In this document: positions 25,906 to 40,715 of the stretch, in pieces
How the letters are laid out: the number at the start of each line of letters is the position of its first letter
Numbering within the stretch: the first letter of the stretch is position 1
DNA from: Vanilla planifolia
Taxonomy: Eukaryota; Streptophyta; Magnoliopsida; Asparagales; Orchidaceae
DNA length: 64,000 nt
Assembly (NCBI GenBank): GCA_023846275.1
Contig: JAIUJO010000186.1
Coordinates: 368,221 to 432,220, forward strand
Direction of reading: 5' to 3'
Program-made: the position numbers and the translations under genes
Notes under the pieces: generated by a model
Seen by the model: the letters and a program-made list of their open reading frames with translations, nothing else
The model's database searches: none
Told to the model about the DNA's origin: nothing

Positions 25906-28000
25906 ACAAATTCTTGCTCTAAATCAAATTTTTTTAGCTCATATATATACAACAAAATATTTATTCATTATTATTTTGGATTATTTTACTTTTCTTTTAA
26001 CATTAACTCAAAACATGGTTTGATTAAAACAAAAATAATGTATTGGACTTATCTCGAACTACTCCATTCAATTAAATATATATATATTTTTTTATATAGA
26101 TTATTTCTAAGGTTCTAGAATGCTTTGTGAGATATATGGAATCAAAGATAATTTCATTGTCAAAATGTTGCACATGATCTCTTTATTATGTTACAATGCA
26201 GCTTCCAACACAATTTATCTCATTTCCTCAAATTTTTTGTATCGATATGATTATATCACTATGCAATTATAAATCTTCACTTGTGTGACAACTACATTGC
26301 TTAGTTTGGTAATATTACAATGCTTAAATTTTTATCATTTTATGTTCTTTGTATATTTTATTGTTATTTAAATATTAATTTATCAAAATATATGCCTATT
26401 TCTTTTTAAATTTAATGTAATTCCAAACAAGGTCTAATAACGATGAATCAAACATAGTTGGACTCGTCTGGATAGCTTTATCCATTTAAGTATATATTTT
26501 TTATATTTTTAAAAATTTATTCTCTAGGTTATCAACATTGTTTTGTGCTATTTTGATTTGAACAATATATAATGATTAGGATGTTCGACTCAATTTTCTT
26601 AGTACCTTGAAATACAAGTTTTCCACACAATTTAACCATTTCCTTCAAGTTCTTTGCAATTATTTTATGATATTACAATGTAACTCAAATGCCATAATAG
26701 GGCAACAAATATATCATTTTCATTTCATTGTACTATATTTCTCTAATGTCTCTTATATCAAGGTTAACATATATTAGTTTAATATTGAAATAATAATAAT
26801 TTAATATTTTTTCTTATTCACTTTATTATTTTATAAAAAATATAAATGACTTCTAGTTAAGAAGAAGCAATCATCATTAATCTCGTCTATGTGAGCTCAA
26901 GGCTATTAAAATTTCTTTCTTAAATCTTAAAATATTTTTTTTTCCAGGGCTTTAAAATGGTTTTTGAAAAAGTTTTACTCATATCTTATTCGAAAATTGT
27001 GAATGTTATAGTAGATCTACTTAACTCCTTGGAACATAACTTTCTAGTGAAGTTGATTTTATAGCTTCATTTCTGATCATGACGAAAGAAATATTGTTGG
27101 ACTCATCGTGATGAGTTTTACTTAATAAAAATATTCATTTTTATTTTCTTAACTACATTTTTTTGAAATATTTTTATTCTTTTGTGTTTTAGCAATGATT
27201 TATGAGTACTTTCATTCAGACAAAATTTAATTATTGAGGTTGCAATATTTGATCCCTTTAGTATCTTGGAATGTAACTCTCTAATATAATTTATCTCATG
27301 TTTCCATATTATCTTTATTTGAATTAATTTTTTACTCTTTACTAATACATCGTCTCTCGTGTGACTTTTACAATGACATGACATTGTTATACTATGTTGC
27401 TGGAATTAAAATTTCATCTTTAATACATATATACTGAATATTTGGTGATGAAACAATATCTTTCAACTAATCTCAATCAGCTCTATCAAATTAAATGTTA
27501 AATTTTTATATTTTTAAATATCTTTAATTTCTATCATTTGGCATGTGTTTGTAGGGATTTTCTTTCCTACCTGATTTGATGATTGGGAATGTTACACTCA
27601 ATCTCTATAATATCCTAGTGTGCAATACTCCAATTTAAATTATCTCATTCCTAAAAAATTTTTGCATTCATTTGGTTATACTACTTTATAACTCCAAATC
27701 TCTCATGTGACCACCACATCAATATGATTATGTTATATTATGTTGATTTGATGTGTGTTTGTTTTACATTAATATGTATTTTCTTAATATTATAATATTA
27801 ATTAATTTTTGTTTATTCTTTTTTTGCAATTCGTGATATTTCCAAATCTAATTTGATTGAGATGAAAAGCATCATTCTACAAATCTAAATAAGATCTATC
27901 CAAATATGCATTCATTTTTGTATTTAATGATATTTGGCATATTTTATAAAAAAACCTTTAATTCAAATTTTTTTTGAAGATTGATAATGTTATACTCACT
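25877..28000 (-). repeat. 415-bp satellite block, minus orientation
   Basis: About five diverged copies. Dyad-box landmarks read on the minus strand lie near 26044 (GGACTTATCTCGAACTAC), 26461 (GACTCGTCTGGATAGC), 26880 (ATCTCGTCTATGTGAGC), 27101 (GACTCATCGTGATGAG), 27467 and 27880. The copy between 26880 and 27101 is shortened. No gene was seen; the 88-residue frames at 25852-26118 and 27118-27384 are compositional accidents of AT-rich repeats. Confidence 0.8.
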
Positions 28001-28018
28001 CTCCCTACACATCTTGAT
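27979..28018. other. Orientation switch 3 (minus to plus), hairpin-like junction
   Basis: GATTGATAATGT (27979-27990) and ACATCTTGATC (28008-28018) are imperfect inverted copies of the same box, which reads ACATCCTTGATCATC in plus orientation. They are separated by 17 bases. The satellite is minus to the left and plus to the right, so the junction itself is a short hairpin-forming inverted repeat. Confidence 0.7.
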
Positions 28019-31000
28019 CAAATAATATGTATTTTATATTAAAAAACGTTTAAAATTTTTTTTGGATGGTGATTGTTAAGATGATTCACATTGACATCAA
28101 TTTTGTCTCGATCATAACCATTTGGATTTCTAGTAAATCGTCAAAGAAATTTGAATAAATAATATTAAATTATTATAATAATATTAAGAAAATATAATTG
28201 AAAGCTAAAATGATAAGAATTGAAGTAATATAGTATGTCAAAACTTAATTATATGAAGCTTTAATGAGAGGAGATTTAGATTACATAGTAGTATAACTAA
28301 ATCAGTGATAAATATTTGGAAATTGGAATAAATTGTAAAGTTGCCTTCATGACAATAAAGTGATGTTGTGTAATGTCCTTGATCATGAAATCTTGTAGGA
28401 ATTGAAATATTTTAAAAAATGTGTCAATTGTATTAAAAAAATATTTTGAAATAATGACATGAATATTTCGTTCGATAAATCTAGTCGTGGCAGTTCTAGT
28501 GGTGATTGTTTTATCTTGTTCAAATCTTATTTGAAATTATAGTGAAATAATAAAGTAAATTTGCATAAAGTAAAATATTATACAATTATTTTAATATTAT
28601 GTATGTGTATATTTAAGTTGAAATGCAAAAAATTAATGAAATATTATAAAATGAAATCATACTAGTGCAAATGTAGAGATGATTTAGAGTTAATTGCAAA
28701 CAAGACAAAATCAACTTCAAAATTAAAAGGAATGAGATCAATTATTTTAGAATATTTTAGACTAAGATACTAAGGAGATTGAGTTTAACATCTTCAATCA
28801 GTAAATTTTGTGAGGAATGAATATCACATAAATTGTAACATAACAATTGAAAATAAAATATTTTAAAAAAAATTAGTATAGAAATTTATAGAGTACATTG
28901 AGTTGAGTCCAATGATACTAAGTAAATATATATACTAAATCTAAATTAATACAAACCAAACAAAGATGTTGTTCAGGCCACATGATAGAGGATTTGAAGT
29001 TTTATTGTAATATAAGAAAATAAAGTGAAAGCTTTGAACATGAAATAGAACAGTAATCAAAATGACTCATAAATCATCCAAAAAGTTTTAAAAATTAAAT
29101 ATTTAAGGTTATAAAAATAGAATTTTTATTTTGAAGGAGCTTCACAAAGTGACTGCATTGAGGCATGTTTAATGTCGTTAAAATCCATACTAAAATTTCT
29201 ATGAATTATCAAAGAAAATAAATGTAAATAATAATAAATTATTTTTAAAATATTAAGAAAATTAATATTAATGTATAAATGAGACAAATTAAAGCAATGT
29301 AATGCAATCAAGTTAAAGCAATGTTAACAACAAATGAGTGAGATACTTAGTTTCTTAGTCATATAACAACATCAAAGCAAATAATTTAAAGAAATGGGAC
29401 ATATTATTTGGAGATGTTTCTTAGAAGATACTATGGGGATTGACAATAACATCCTTAATCAATAAATTATTTACAAAACAAAATGCGGCATAAACAAAGC
29501 CTAAACCTTAGAAAGTTTAATATTTAAAATATAAAAATGATTATTTAATTTTATGGAATTCATCGAGATTAGTCTAGCAAAATTTATTTTCTTCTCATAA
29601 GGCATCATTCGGAATTTCTATAAATTACAATTAAAATATGCAAAAAAATTTTAAAAAATCATTATTTTAATGCTAAATGAATATATGTAAAAGCTAAAAA
29701 ATGTTAAATGGAAATAATGTGCCTAATAAAAAAGAAACAAATGTAAAGTATACATGAGCAGAGAATTTGAGTTTCATTGTGATATAACAATGAAGATAAA
29801 GCATTTGATAAATTGTGTAGGAAAAGTTGCATTCAAAAATACTAAAGACTTTGAGTGGAACATCTTTGATTGTTAATTAGGTATCATTTGAAATATTTTA
29901 TAAAGTATGAAAATGACTTAAAATTTAAAACATTTAAAATTATACAGTAAAATATTTTTTTGGATAGAGGTCATCCAGTCGAGTAAACAAAAATATTATT
30001 TTGCCAAGATCTAACAATGTTTGGAAAGGGAAGCACTAAGATAAATATGCATTAATAATATTAAATTATAATTTTATTATGTAGTAAACTTATGCTAAGC
30101 TTGAATTGTACAAATTAAAATAATTTAGTAAAACAAAATGAATATGATGTAAAACTTGCATGAGATGAGAATTAGAATTTCAAATAACATATCCAAAACA
30201 AAAGAAAAAATTTTGGTAAATGAGATAAATTTCATGAGAAAGTTTCATTCTAAGATAATATAGAGAACAAGTGTAATTTCATAGATCACCAAATTAGGTA
30301 CAAATGATAATGCATCTTAAAGCATTTTAAAACACAAGAAAATGAGATATTTAAAATTCAGAAAATGAATACTTAATTAGATATAGCTCATCAAGACTAG
30401 CCCAATGAATATGTCACACCTCGTTTGGACAACATTTGGTGCAACTATGAATTACCAAAGTAAATAAGCATATATAGTAACAATTTATTATTTATATTTT
30501 AAATAAATATATATTTAAATTTAAATAAGATAAATTATTGCAATACAATCTTATCCAATGATAGGAAAGTAGAGGCAAATTGAAATAAAAATTAAAGTTA
30601 AACACTAATATTATGAGATCAATATGAAAAATTTTAAGAAGAGGTATAAATTTTATAGAAATGTTGCATTCAAAGAACCTGCTGAGATCATGGGTAACAT
30701 TCTTGAACATTAAATACGATACGAATCAAAATATTTTTGTAATCCATACCAAAATTATTTAAAAAAGTTAAAATATAGAAATGGAAATTTTACTAGATAG
30801 ACCTTTTGAAGGTGAGTCCAATGTCTTTTTTCTTGTCCTAATCTAATCATGATTTGAACTTCTAAAAGATACCAGAGAAAAAAAGTAAACATAACAAAAA
30901 ATTACTTCATACTAATTAATAAATATATATTAAAACTAAAATGAGATAAACTGAAATAATACAATATAACAAATTGAAAGTAATATAAAGGTCACACTAG

Positions 31001-34000
31001 AAGTGAATTAGAGTTTCATAGTAATATAACAAAATAAAATGAAAATTATTTTACAATTACGATAAATTGTATAAGAAAGTTTCATTAAAAGATACTAAGA
31101 AGTCATTCTCTAACATTCTCATTTAGCAAATCATGTATAAATGAAAATGTCTCTTAAAGCATGCAAAAACTTTCAAATATAAAATATATAAAAAAATAAA
31201 GAATAATGTTTTATTTGAAGAAGCTCATTGAGATTAGTCCAACGAAGTTTGGTTCATCTTGATTGAACCCTATTAATTAAAAATTTGGATAAGCATAACA
31301 TTATGTAAATAATCATTAAAGATAAAATATGATAAATTTACATGAATTAATATAATAAAACAAAAGCAATGAAAAGGTTAAAGATGGGAAAATTTAGAGA
31401 TTAAAAAAATACAAAAAAATAAAATTTTTTTTAAAAAAATGACAAATTTACTAAAAAGTTGCATTTCAAGAACATAAAGAGATAAATTTTAATATTCGAT
31501 AATGAAATTAGTTATTAATATTTATTAAGATGAATATTTATTTAAATACTACTCATCTGCATGAGTTTAGCATTGTTATTTTCAACTAAATCAAGTCTCA
31601 TTTTGAATTACTACGAACTACAAAATTAAATAGGTATAAATAATAATAACATATTATATTAATGTGAGGTAATTAAATATTAAAGTTATAATAAAGTCAA
31701 TTGAACAATGTAATAAAAGAAAATCAAGGTGATGTAAGGTTCTAATGAAAGCATATGTAGAATACATAGTTAGAACTAATAAAAACTTATAAATTTGAAA
31801 AATCTACTATATTATATGAGAAAGTTGTTTTTCAATACAATAAGATGATTGCCTATAACATCCATGATCATAAAATTTAGCACAAATCCAATTATCTTAT
31901 AAATTAAGATAAAACTCAAAATTTGTTTAAAACATATAAATGAATATTTAATTAGATAGAGCTCATCAAGGCAAGCTGAATGATCATTTTTTTGCTTGAT
32001 TAGATCTCGTTTGGAATTTTTAAGGGTTACTAAAGTAAAGGAGTATAAAAAATAATCAAGAATTACTTACTTTAATAGATGTTTAAATAAGATAAGTTGA
32101 AGAAATGTAATATAACCAAATCAAAGAAATGTAAATGTCACAGAAGAGGAGATTTAAAGATAAAAAATATATAGATAATTCAAAGTGAAACATTTACAAA
32201 ATTAGATAATTTTTGTTAGAAAGTCTTAGGCCAAGATTATAAAAACATTAATGATAACATCCTTGATAATCAAATTATGTATGAACCAAATATCTTATAG
32301 CATCAACCATAACCCTAGAAAATAAAATGATTTAAAAAAAATATAAAAATGAGTTTTTTATTTAGTAGATGTCATCAAGACTTTACCAAAAAATGTTTTT
32401 TATCTCTATCAGTTCTCGTTTAGAATAACTATGAATCACATAAACAAATACGTAAAAGTAATAATTTTTTTTAAAAATTAAGTGAATATATTATAACAAA
32501 AAAATAAGAGAAATTATACATAATAAGATTTGCAAGCAAAAGTGTTGTAATGGCCACATAATAGAAGAATTGGAGCAACACTGAAATATAAAAAAATTAA
32601 ATTAAAACGTTTCAAGAAATAAGACAAATTATGCAAGAAGTTGCATTCAAAAGAAGTTAAGGAGAACATGTGTAATATCCTCTATCCTAAAATAAGGCAT
32701 GAAACAAAATGACTCACAAAACATTTTAAAAGTTAAGAAAGAAAAAAATTTAAAAATACAAAAGTAAAAATCTAATTTGAGGAAACTCATCCAGGAGAAT
32801 CCAATAACATTTGCTTCATCTAGAGCAGACATTGTTTTGAATTACCCAAACTTAACAAAATAAATAAGCATAAATAATAAAAAATTATTATTTAAATTTT
32901 AAGTAAACATATATTAAAGGTAAAATGAGACAATTTGAAATAATGTAACACAATCAAATCATAGTGATACGAATTCCACCAAAGAGAATATTTTGATTTT
33001 CATCGTAATATTACAAAAGCAAAGTGAAAATTTTAAAAGAAATTTGTTAAATTACATTCTAAGATATTTAAAAGGTTGAGTATAACATTCATAATCATCA
33101 GATTAAATATGAATAAAAAAATCAACTAAAGCATGCAAGAACTTTAGGAAATTAAATTTATAAAATTTTAAAAATGATTATTTAAATATATAAAATGCAT
33201 CGAGATGGATCGAACAATGTTTGAATCATTTAGTTTAGACCTTGTTTTGGAATTACTATGGATGACTATTGTAAATAACAAAAATAAGTTATTATTTCAA
33301 TATTGAATAAGTATATGTTAAAGTTGAAATAAGATAAATTGAATTAATTTGATCCCATCAAATAAAAGTGGTGTAAAGGTTAGAGGAGAGAACAATTTGA
33401 GTTTCATTATAAATAAGCAAATAAAACATTAAATTTAATTTAATAAGAAAAATTATATAAGAAAAGTTATATTAAAAAATAATAAGGCGATTGAGTGTGA
33501 CATCCTCAATCATTAAATAGGTATTAGTTAAAATATCTCAAAAAATATGGCAAAACTATAAAAATTAAAATATTTGAAATTATAAAAATGATTGTTTAAT
33601 TAAATAGTGCTTGTCAAGATATTTGAATGAAGAAAATTTTACACTAATCCAGGCTCAATTAGAATTATAATAAAGTATTTATTTAAATAAGTACAAATCA
33701 TAAGAAGTATTTTAGCACTAAGTTAATATATAATAAAGCTAAATTATGATACATTAAACAATTTAATAGAAACAAAATGAAAATATTATAAATTAAAAAA
33801 TTATAGGAGAAATAAAGATTCTTATGAATATAACAAAATCAAAGAAAAAATTATAAGAAGATAAATTATATTGGAAAGATGTATTCCTTGATCCCAAAGA
33901 GATCAAGCAAAACATTATGGATCACTAAACAAGGGGCAAATCAAAATCCCTCATAAAGCAAGCCAAAACCCAAGAAAATGAACTATTTAAAATATAGAAA

Positions 34001-36150
34001 TGAATACTTTATAGGATAGAACCCATTGAGATTGGTGCAACAACGTTTGTTTTGTCATGACTAAATGGTGTTTTGATATATGAAGAATAACGAAAGAAAA
34101 TAATAAATAATATAATAATTTACTTATTTTTTGACAAAAAAAAATTTGAAATTAGAATGACTCAAGAAGCATATAAAAACCTTGTAAGTTAAAAAAATAG
34201 AAAAACTATTATATTTACGATTCAATTAGGTACAACTCATCTAGATAAGTCCAATGACATTTGTTTCATCTGTACCAAAGCTCATTTAGAATTACTAAGT
34301 TAAAAAAATAAATTGGCTTAAATAATAAAAATTATTTTTATTATTATTAAACTCCAAATTATAGTTGAGATGGGATGCATTAAAGCAATGTAACAAAATA
34401 AATTGAGGAATAAAAATTACTTTAACATAACAAAATTTAAGGAACACAAGGGGAAATTTAGAGCATCATAGTAATATAATCAAATCAAAAGAAAACATTT
34501 CAATAAAATAAAATAAATTTTACTAATCTATTGCATTCAAAGATACTAATGAGATTGTGTGTGAGAACTTTGATCTTCAAATCTTGCACAAATCAAAACG
34601 TTTTACAAAACTTGCTAAAACGATAATAAATAAAACATTTAAAAATAAAAAGGAAATATTTAATTAAATAATTCTCATCACGACGAGCCAATTGAAATTT
34701 GTTTTCTCTTGATCAAACATATTTCAAAATTATAATGAATTAGATTAATAAATAAGCATAAATAATAATAAATTATTATTTTATAATAAGTAATTATGTA
34801 TTAATCATCAAATATGATAAATTTAAAATATAAGAACCCCAAATAGTGAAGAGTTTAACTTTCTTAATAACATAATCCAAGCAAAGCAAAAATGTTGAAG
34901 AAATTTAATGAATTATCCAAGAAAGTTATTTTCCATGATCCTAAGGTGATCGAATGTAATATCATAGATAATAAAATTAGAGGCAAAACAAAGACAATTG
35001 AAAATAAAGATAAAACTCTGAAAAATAAAATATTTAAAATTTAGAAAGTGCATCTTATATTGTATAAAGCTAATTGAGATGAGTCCGAAGAAGTTTGTTT
35101 TGCCTTGTATAGATAAATATTAACTCTTATGATATAATAAATATAAAATATGATTAATTAAAGAAATTTAATATAACTAAATGAAAATAATGTAAAAGAC
35201 ACATGATTGGAGAATTTTTAGTTACAAAGTAAATTTTATCAAATCAATGTGGAAAATTTGAACAAATTAGCCAATTTACAAAAGTAAAGTTACATTCAAT
35301 GATACTAAGGAGATTTAGTCTAACAAACTTTTAAAATTTTTAAAAATAATAAAATCAATTTTTAATTACATAGAGCTCCTAGAAATTAGTCCATTGAAAT
35401 ATGTTTCATATTGACCAAACACTGTTTTCTATTACAAAAGATTGCCAAATTAAAAAAACCATAAATTATATTGTTATTATTTTAATATATGATTAATATA
35501 TATTCAAGCTAAAATGAGATAAACTAAGGCAAAATAAAATAAAAAAATGAAACAGATGTAAAAGTCACATGATAAGAGATTTTGTGTTATAAAATAAAAC
35601 AAAAATATAAAATTTAAAAAATTGTTGAAATGTGAAATTATATGGAAACATTGCACTCCAAGATGCTGAGGAGTTAGTGTTTCTCATCCTTGACCAAAAA
35701 ATTATATAAAAATTAAAATCACTCATAAAGAATGCTAAAATAATAAGAAAAATATCTAAAATTGTATAAGGAAATTTTCAATTAGATAGAGCTCAACATG
35801 GCATGTTATAAGATAGTAGTTTCGTCTTGAGTGAGTCTCGTTCAGAGTTTCTATGAATTACGTAACTAAACAAACATAAATAATAACAAGTTTTTATTTT
35901 AAGATTAAGTAAATATATATAAAAAATAAAATAAGTTAAATTAAAGCAATGTGAAATAATCAAATAAAGACTTGAATAGCTCAAGTGAGATTACTTTATG
36001 GGTTATATAATAATATAACTAAATAAAGTTGCATTCTAAAATGCTACAGAGATCCAGTGTAACATCTATAATCTTTAACAAATGAACATTTCTAAATGAC
36101 TTATAAAGTGTGCTAAATCCTTAAAAAATATATCTAATATAATCATTAAC
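28005..36150 (+). repeat. 415-bp satellite block, plus orientation (about 20 copies)
   Basis: Landmark starts near 28471, 28884, 29131, 29556, 29957, 30378, 30796, 31217, 31541, 31950, 32361, 32780, 33187, 33602, 34015, 34228, 34670, 35067, 35368 and 35786. Intervals between intact copies cluster at 401-425 bp and set the monomer length near 415 bp. Short intervals mark deleted copies: 28884-29131, where the copy jumps from CCAATGATACT straight to AAGTAAATATAT; 31217-31541; 34015-34228; and 35067-35368. Copies differ widely and no multi-monomer higher-order unit is visible by eye. No gene was seen. Confidence 0.85.
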
Positions 36151-36185
36151 ATTGGCTTTCTTTACAAGGCTTTTCAATCAATACC
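36100..36185. other. Orientation switch 4 (plus to minus)
   Basis: To the left, CTTATAAAGTGTGCTAAATC is the plus form of the CTCATAAAGCATGCCAAAAC box. To the right, GGCTTTCTTTACAAGGC followed by TTATTTAGTGATCGATGATG is the minus form of the same box and its neighbour. The switch therefore falls in or beside this box. The exact breakpoint, about 36145-36160, is blurred by divergence. Confidence 0.6.
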
Positions 36186-39100
36186 TTATTTAGTGATCGA
36201 TGATGTTTTAATAATTTTTCTTAAGAACTTTTAATTTTTGTTTGCTATACAATTTATCACATTTTTTATAATATTTTTTATTTGGTTATGTTTCTATGGA
36301 ATACTAATTATTTTCCTATGTGACCATTGTGTTGTTCTAATTTTAATATATCGAATAACTTCAACTTACATTATTTTAATATTAATTTATATTTAATTAT
36401 TATTAAAATTATAAATATTTTCTTTTTATTTTTTTTTGTAATTCGTAGCATTTATAAATCAGTTTTGATTAAGAAAAAATAGATGTTATCGTCACACCTC
36501 AATGAGCTCTATCAAAATAAATTTTTTTTTTTGCAATTTTAAATCTTTTATGTAAATTTTTTTTAACACTTAATGAGATAACTTAATTCATAAGTTGTTT
36601 GATGATCGAGATGATTAGAGTTTATCTTTTTAATATCCTCAAATACAACTTCTCCTTAATCTCTATCAAATTTTCTTAAATTTTTCTCTTTGATTTGGTT
36701 ATTTTTCTACGTTACTCAAAATCTATTATCTTGTAACCCTTTTGTTGCACCAATTTGGTTATATTTTTTGGCATCAATTTTTCATATTTAATATTAAAAA
36801 ATATACTAATAATAATTTTTTTTATTATTTATGTTTATTTACTCTAGCTAGTTGTAGTAATTCAAAATGAGATCTAATGGAGACAAAATAAATATCATTC
36901 AAGTTGTTTCAACAAGCTCTATAAAAAAATTAACTTTTTGCATTTTTAAATAGGGTTTTGAAATGGTTTATGAGATATTTAGATTCATGCCATATTTGGT
37001 AGTAAAAAATGTTACACTCGATGACTTTAGTTTCTCAGAGTACATCTTTTCTGTACAATTTATATTGATTCTTCAAGTCCTTCACTTTATTTAAGTTATA
37101 CTACTAAGAAACTATAAATCTCCTCTTGTGTGACCTTTACATCAGTCTAATTTTGTTGTACTTTATTTATTTAATTTATCATATTTTATCGTTAATATTT
37201 TGAAATAAATTTTTTAGTTATTTTAATTGTTTTACGTAAATAGTAGTATTTTAAGAAGAGATTCTATAAAGATTTATTAAAGGTTGATTAATTAGCCTTG
37301 AAAAAATTTAACTAATTATATAATTTTTATTTTAAAATATATTTTTTTTATTAATTTACCAAGTGTAATGGGACATTTTAATTGTTAGAAGGGTTTCCAA
37401 TACTGCATGTTTAACCAGATTTCGTTAATATTTTTTAATACACTTTACTTTAAATTTTATCACATTTGCTAAAAGTATTTATTTTCATTTGGTTATATTA
37501 CAATGTAACTCAAAATCTTCTCACTTATGATATTGCCGTTGCTTTGATTTTGATATAATACTTTGCCTTAGTTTATATCATTTTCTCTTTAATATATATG
37601 TACTTATTATTAAAAAAAAAATTTTGTTATGCATATTTTATTTTAAAATTTTTTAAAATTCTAATCAAGGTTCCATGTAGAAAAATTAAACGATAGTGGA
37701 CTCATCTTGCAAAGATCTGTTTAATTAAATATTCATCGTGATATTTGTAGTTATTTTTTTTTTTTGTCATGCATTATGAAATATTTTTATTTATACTTAC
37801 TTAATCAAGAACATTAATCTTAATCATTTTTTTATCATTGACTACAGCTTTTCTACGCAATTTATCTTATTTCTTCAAACTTTTCAATTTTTCTCAATCC
37901 ACCTAAATATATATTTACTTAATATTAAAATATTATTATCTTTTTTGAATTACTTTAGCACATCGTAATAACTCCAAATGTGATCCATTACACCCAATAC
38001 AGCCATAGTTGAGCACCCTAGATCGGCTTTATCTAATTAAATACTCAATTTCATATTTAAATATTTTCAAATTTTGTACTTAATTTTGTTATATTCTATC
38101 TAACTTTAAATCTCATCTAATGTGACCTTTACATATTATTTATTTTGTTATATTAAATTTCATCATTTTTCTTATTTTAGCTCTAGCATTTATTTTTTTA
38201 GTATCACAATAATAATGTTTTACTATTTAACCTAATTTAACTTTTGAATTACTAGAACGTAAAAAGACGTTCAATCAATAAGAAAAAAATGTTGTTGGAG
38301 TCATCAAAAAATGCTTTATCAAATTAAATTTACTTAATATATTAAACTTTTTTTTGCAAAGTTTTGTGCTCCATATATGAATCATTTTTATATGATTTAA
38401 TCATCAAGGATTTGCACTTAATCTTCTTAATATCATGGAATAAAAACTTCTCATAAAATTTATCTCATTTCTTAAAATATTTTTCTTTGCTTAGTTATGT
38501 TTCTAGGAGATTATAAATTGCCTCTCCCCACACCTTTACAATATTGCTATTTAGTTTTGTTACATTACTTCCATTTATCATAATTCATCTTTCTTTTAAT
38601 TTCTTAATTATAAAACAATAATTTATTATTATTTATGCTTTTTTTTACATTATCATTCATAGTATTTTGAAATAAAGTTGATTCCAAATATGGAACTCAA
38701 CTTGACAAGTCCTAATAAATTAATATTTTTTAATTTTAAATTTTTTAGTTTTTTCTTTTTTCTTTCTTTATAAGGCTTTCCAATTTATGCGATGTTGGCA
38801 ATTGAGGATGCTATACTCAATGTCTTTAATATCTATAATTCAAGCATTCCAATGCAATTTTTGTAATTTCTTCAAATCTTTCACTTCGATTTTATAATAT
38901 TTCTATGAAACTGAAATTCTCATATAATATAGCAATTGCATTTCTATGATTTTGTTATATTACATTGCTTCAATTTATCTTATTTCAATTTCAATATATT
39001 TCTAATTTATATTAAAATAATAATTTTTTTGCATTTTTATTTTTGCTTAATTTTTTGAATTCATAGTGTATCCAAAGGAGGTATGATGGAGATGAAAAAA

Positions 39101-40429
39101 ATGTCTATTGATTCATCTCGATAAGCTCCGTCAAATTAATTGAATATTTTTAAATTCTTTAATTGTTTTGACTTGCTTTCCTAAGCATTATTTTTTACCT
39201 AATTTTGTGGTCGAGGATGTTGTTAATGAAGTACTTAATATCCTTGAATTAAACTTTCAGTTATGAATTATTTAATTTTTTCAAATTTTCTTTTTGATTT
39301 GTTTATATTACTGTATAACTTGAAATCTATTATCATGTAACAACTAAATTACATTGATTTTGTTACTTTACATTAATTCAAAATGTTAGACTTTAGCTTA
39401 GATATATGTTTACTTAATATTAAAATAATAGGTCCTTGTTATTTATGCTTATTTGCTTTATTTATCTATAGTATCTTAAAACGAGGTCAAATTGAGTGGA
39501 AATAAATATCATTGAATTACTTTGGACGAGCTATATCAAATTAAATATTACATTTTAGAATTAAATTTTTAATTTTGAATAGTTTTTTCTTGTTTTATGA
39601 CACATTTTTATTCATACCCAATTTGATGATCAAGGATATTATACTCGATGTCCTCAATATCTTGGACATAACTTCCTCATACAATTTATTTCATGGTTTC
39701 AATTTTTTTCTTTGATTGTCACGTAATACTATGTTACAATAAATTTTCTCTCGTGTGACAGCACAGCACTTAGATATTGTCATATTACATTGTCTCAATT
39801 TATTTAATTGACCCTTTTTAAAATATTTATATGTTAGTAAAATAAATTTTTTTCTTTGATGTTTTTTAATATGATAAATGTTTACAATTGTAATCAATAA
39901 AAAACAAGCAAAACTCACGGGCTCATTTTGTTGAGTTCTATCCAATAAAATGTATTTTTTATATATTTAGATATATATTTTTTTTTATTTGTCATGTTTA
40001 ATGAAACATTTTGATTCATACCTAATTTGGGAATTGAGCATGTTATCGTGGATTTTCTTAGTATTATTGTATTCATCTTTCCCACAAACGTTTCTCATTA
40101 GTTTAAATGTTTCGCTTTGATTTGGATTATGTAATAAAAATCTCTTCTTATGTGACCTTTACGTCATTTTTGTTCCCCATTATTATATTTCTTCAATTTA
40201 TCTCATTTTAACTTTAATCTATATTTCTACTTAATAATAATGTCTAATTACTTTTATAGTTTCTTTGTAATTCCAAATCTTTCCATTGATGGTGAACCAA
40301 ACGCCATTCAACTCAACTCAATTAGCTCCATCTAGTTGAATAATTTCTTTTGTATTTTTTAGTATTTTATTTTTTGTTATATTGGCATGATTTATGTGAT
40401 TTTTTGATGTTTATCTTATTTGATGGAGG

Positions 40430-40715
40430 ATCCATGAAATATCCAATTTTTTAAAAAAACCTAGATGGATGAATGATTAGAATTGAACCCATGCATTGTG
40501 TATTCAAAATCCACAATCTTGATCCATATGGCTACATCAACCCTTTAACTTATCTAGCTAAAGGATTTTCTCTTTTTCTACTCTTTATTATGTTATTTCT
40601 TATTACCTTTATACTTTTGATTTAGATTGAGATATTTGACATAGAGTGCAAATTTTCAAAATGTGAAAAAAAGATGTAATTAGCTCATGACAAATTCACT
40701 AAAAAAACTCATTTT
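40430..40715. mobile_element. Foreign insertion in a satellite monomer, possible SINE
   Basis: The monomer reads normally to about 40428 (the TCTTATTTGATG part of the minus-strand box), then about 285 bp do not match the satellite. Satellite sequence resumes near 40720 with CAATCATTGATTAGCATTACAC and GCATCTTGGAATGCC. The landmark spacing here (40311 to 41035) is about 300 bp longer than normal, which independently supports an insertion. The insert contains the tRNA-like stretch annotated separately. No target duplication was clearly identified, so a SINE is one option among others, such as filler DNA captured during break repair. Confidence 0.6.
40462..40543 (-). pseudogene. tRNA-Gln(UUG)-like sequence, tRNA pseudogene or SINE head
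   Basis: Read on the minus strand, the segment starts GGTTGATGTAGCC. It carries an A-box-like TAGCCATATGG (40524-40534; two differences from TGGCNNAGTGG) and a B-box-like GGTTCAATTCT (40479-40489). Between them is GGATTTTGAATAC, which resembles the anticodon loop of nuclear tRNA-Gln, with TTG at 40505-40507. Spacing of the parts fits a tRNA. The T-stem and the acceptor pairing are poor, so it is unlikely to be a working tRNA. In this reading the Pol III-type boxes would drive transcription towards 40430. The call rests on eye alignment to the general tRNA-Gln pattern. Confidence 0.45.
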
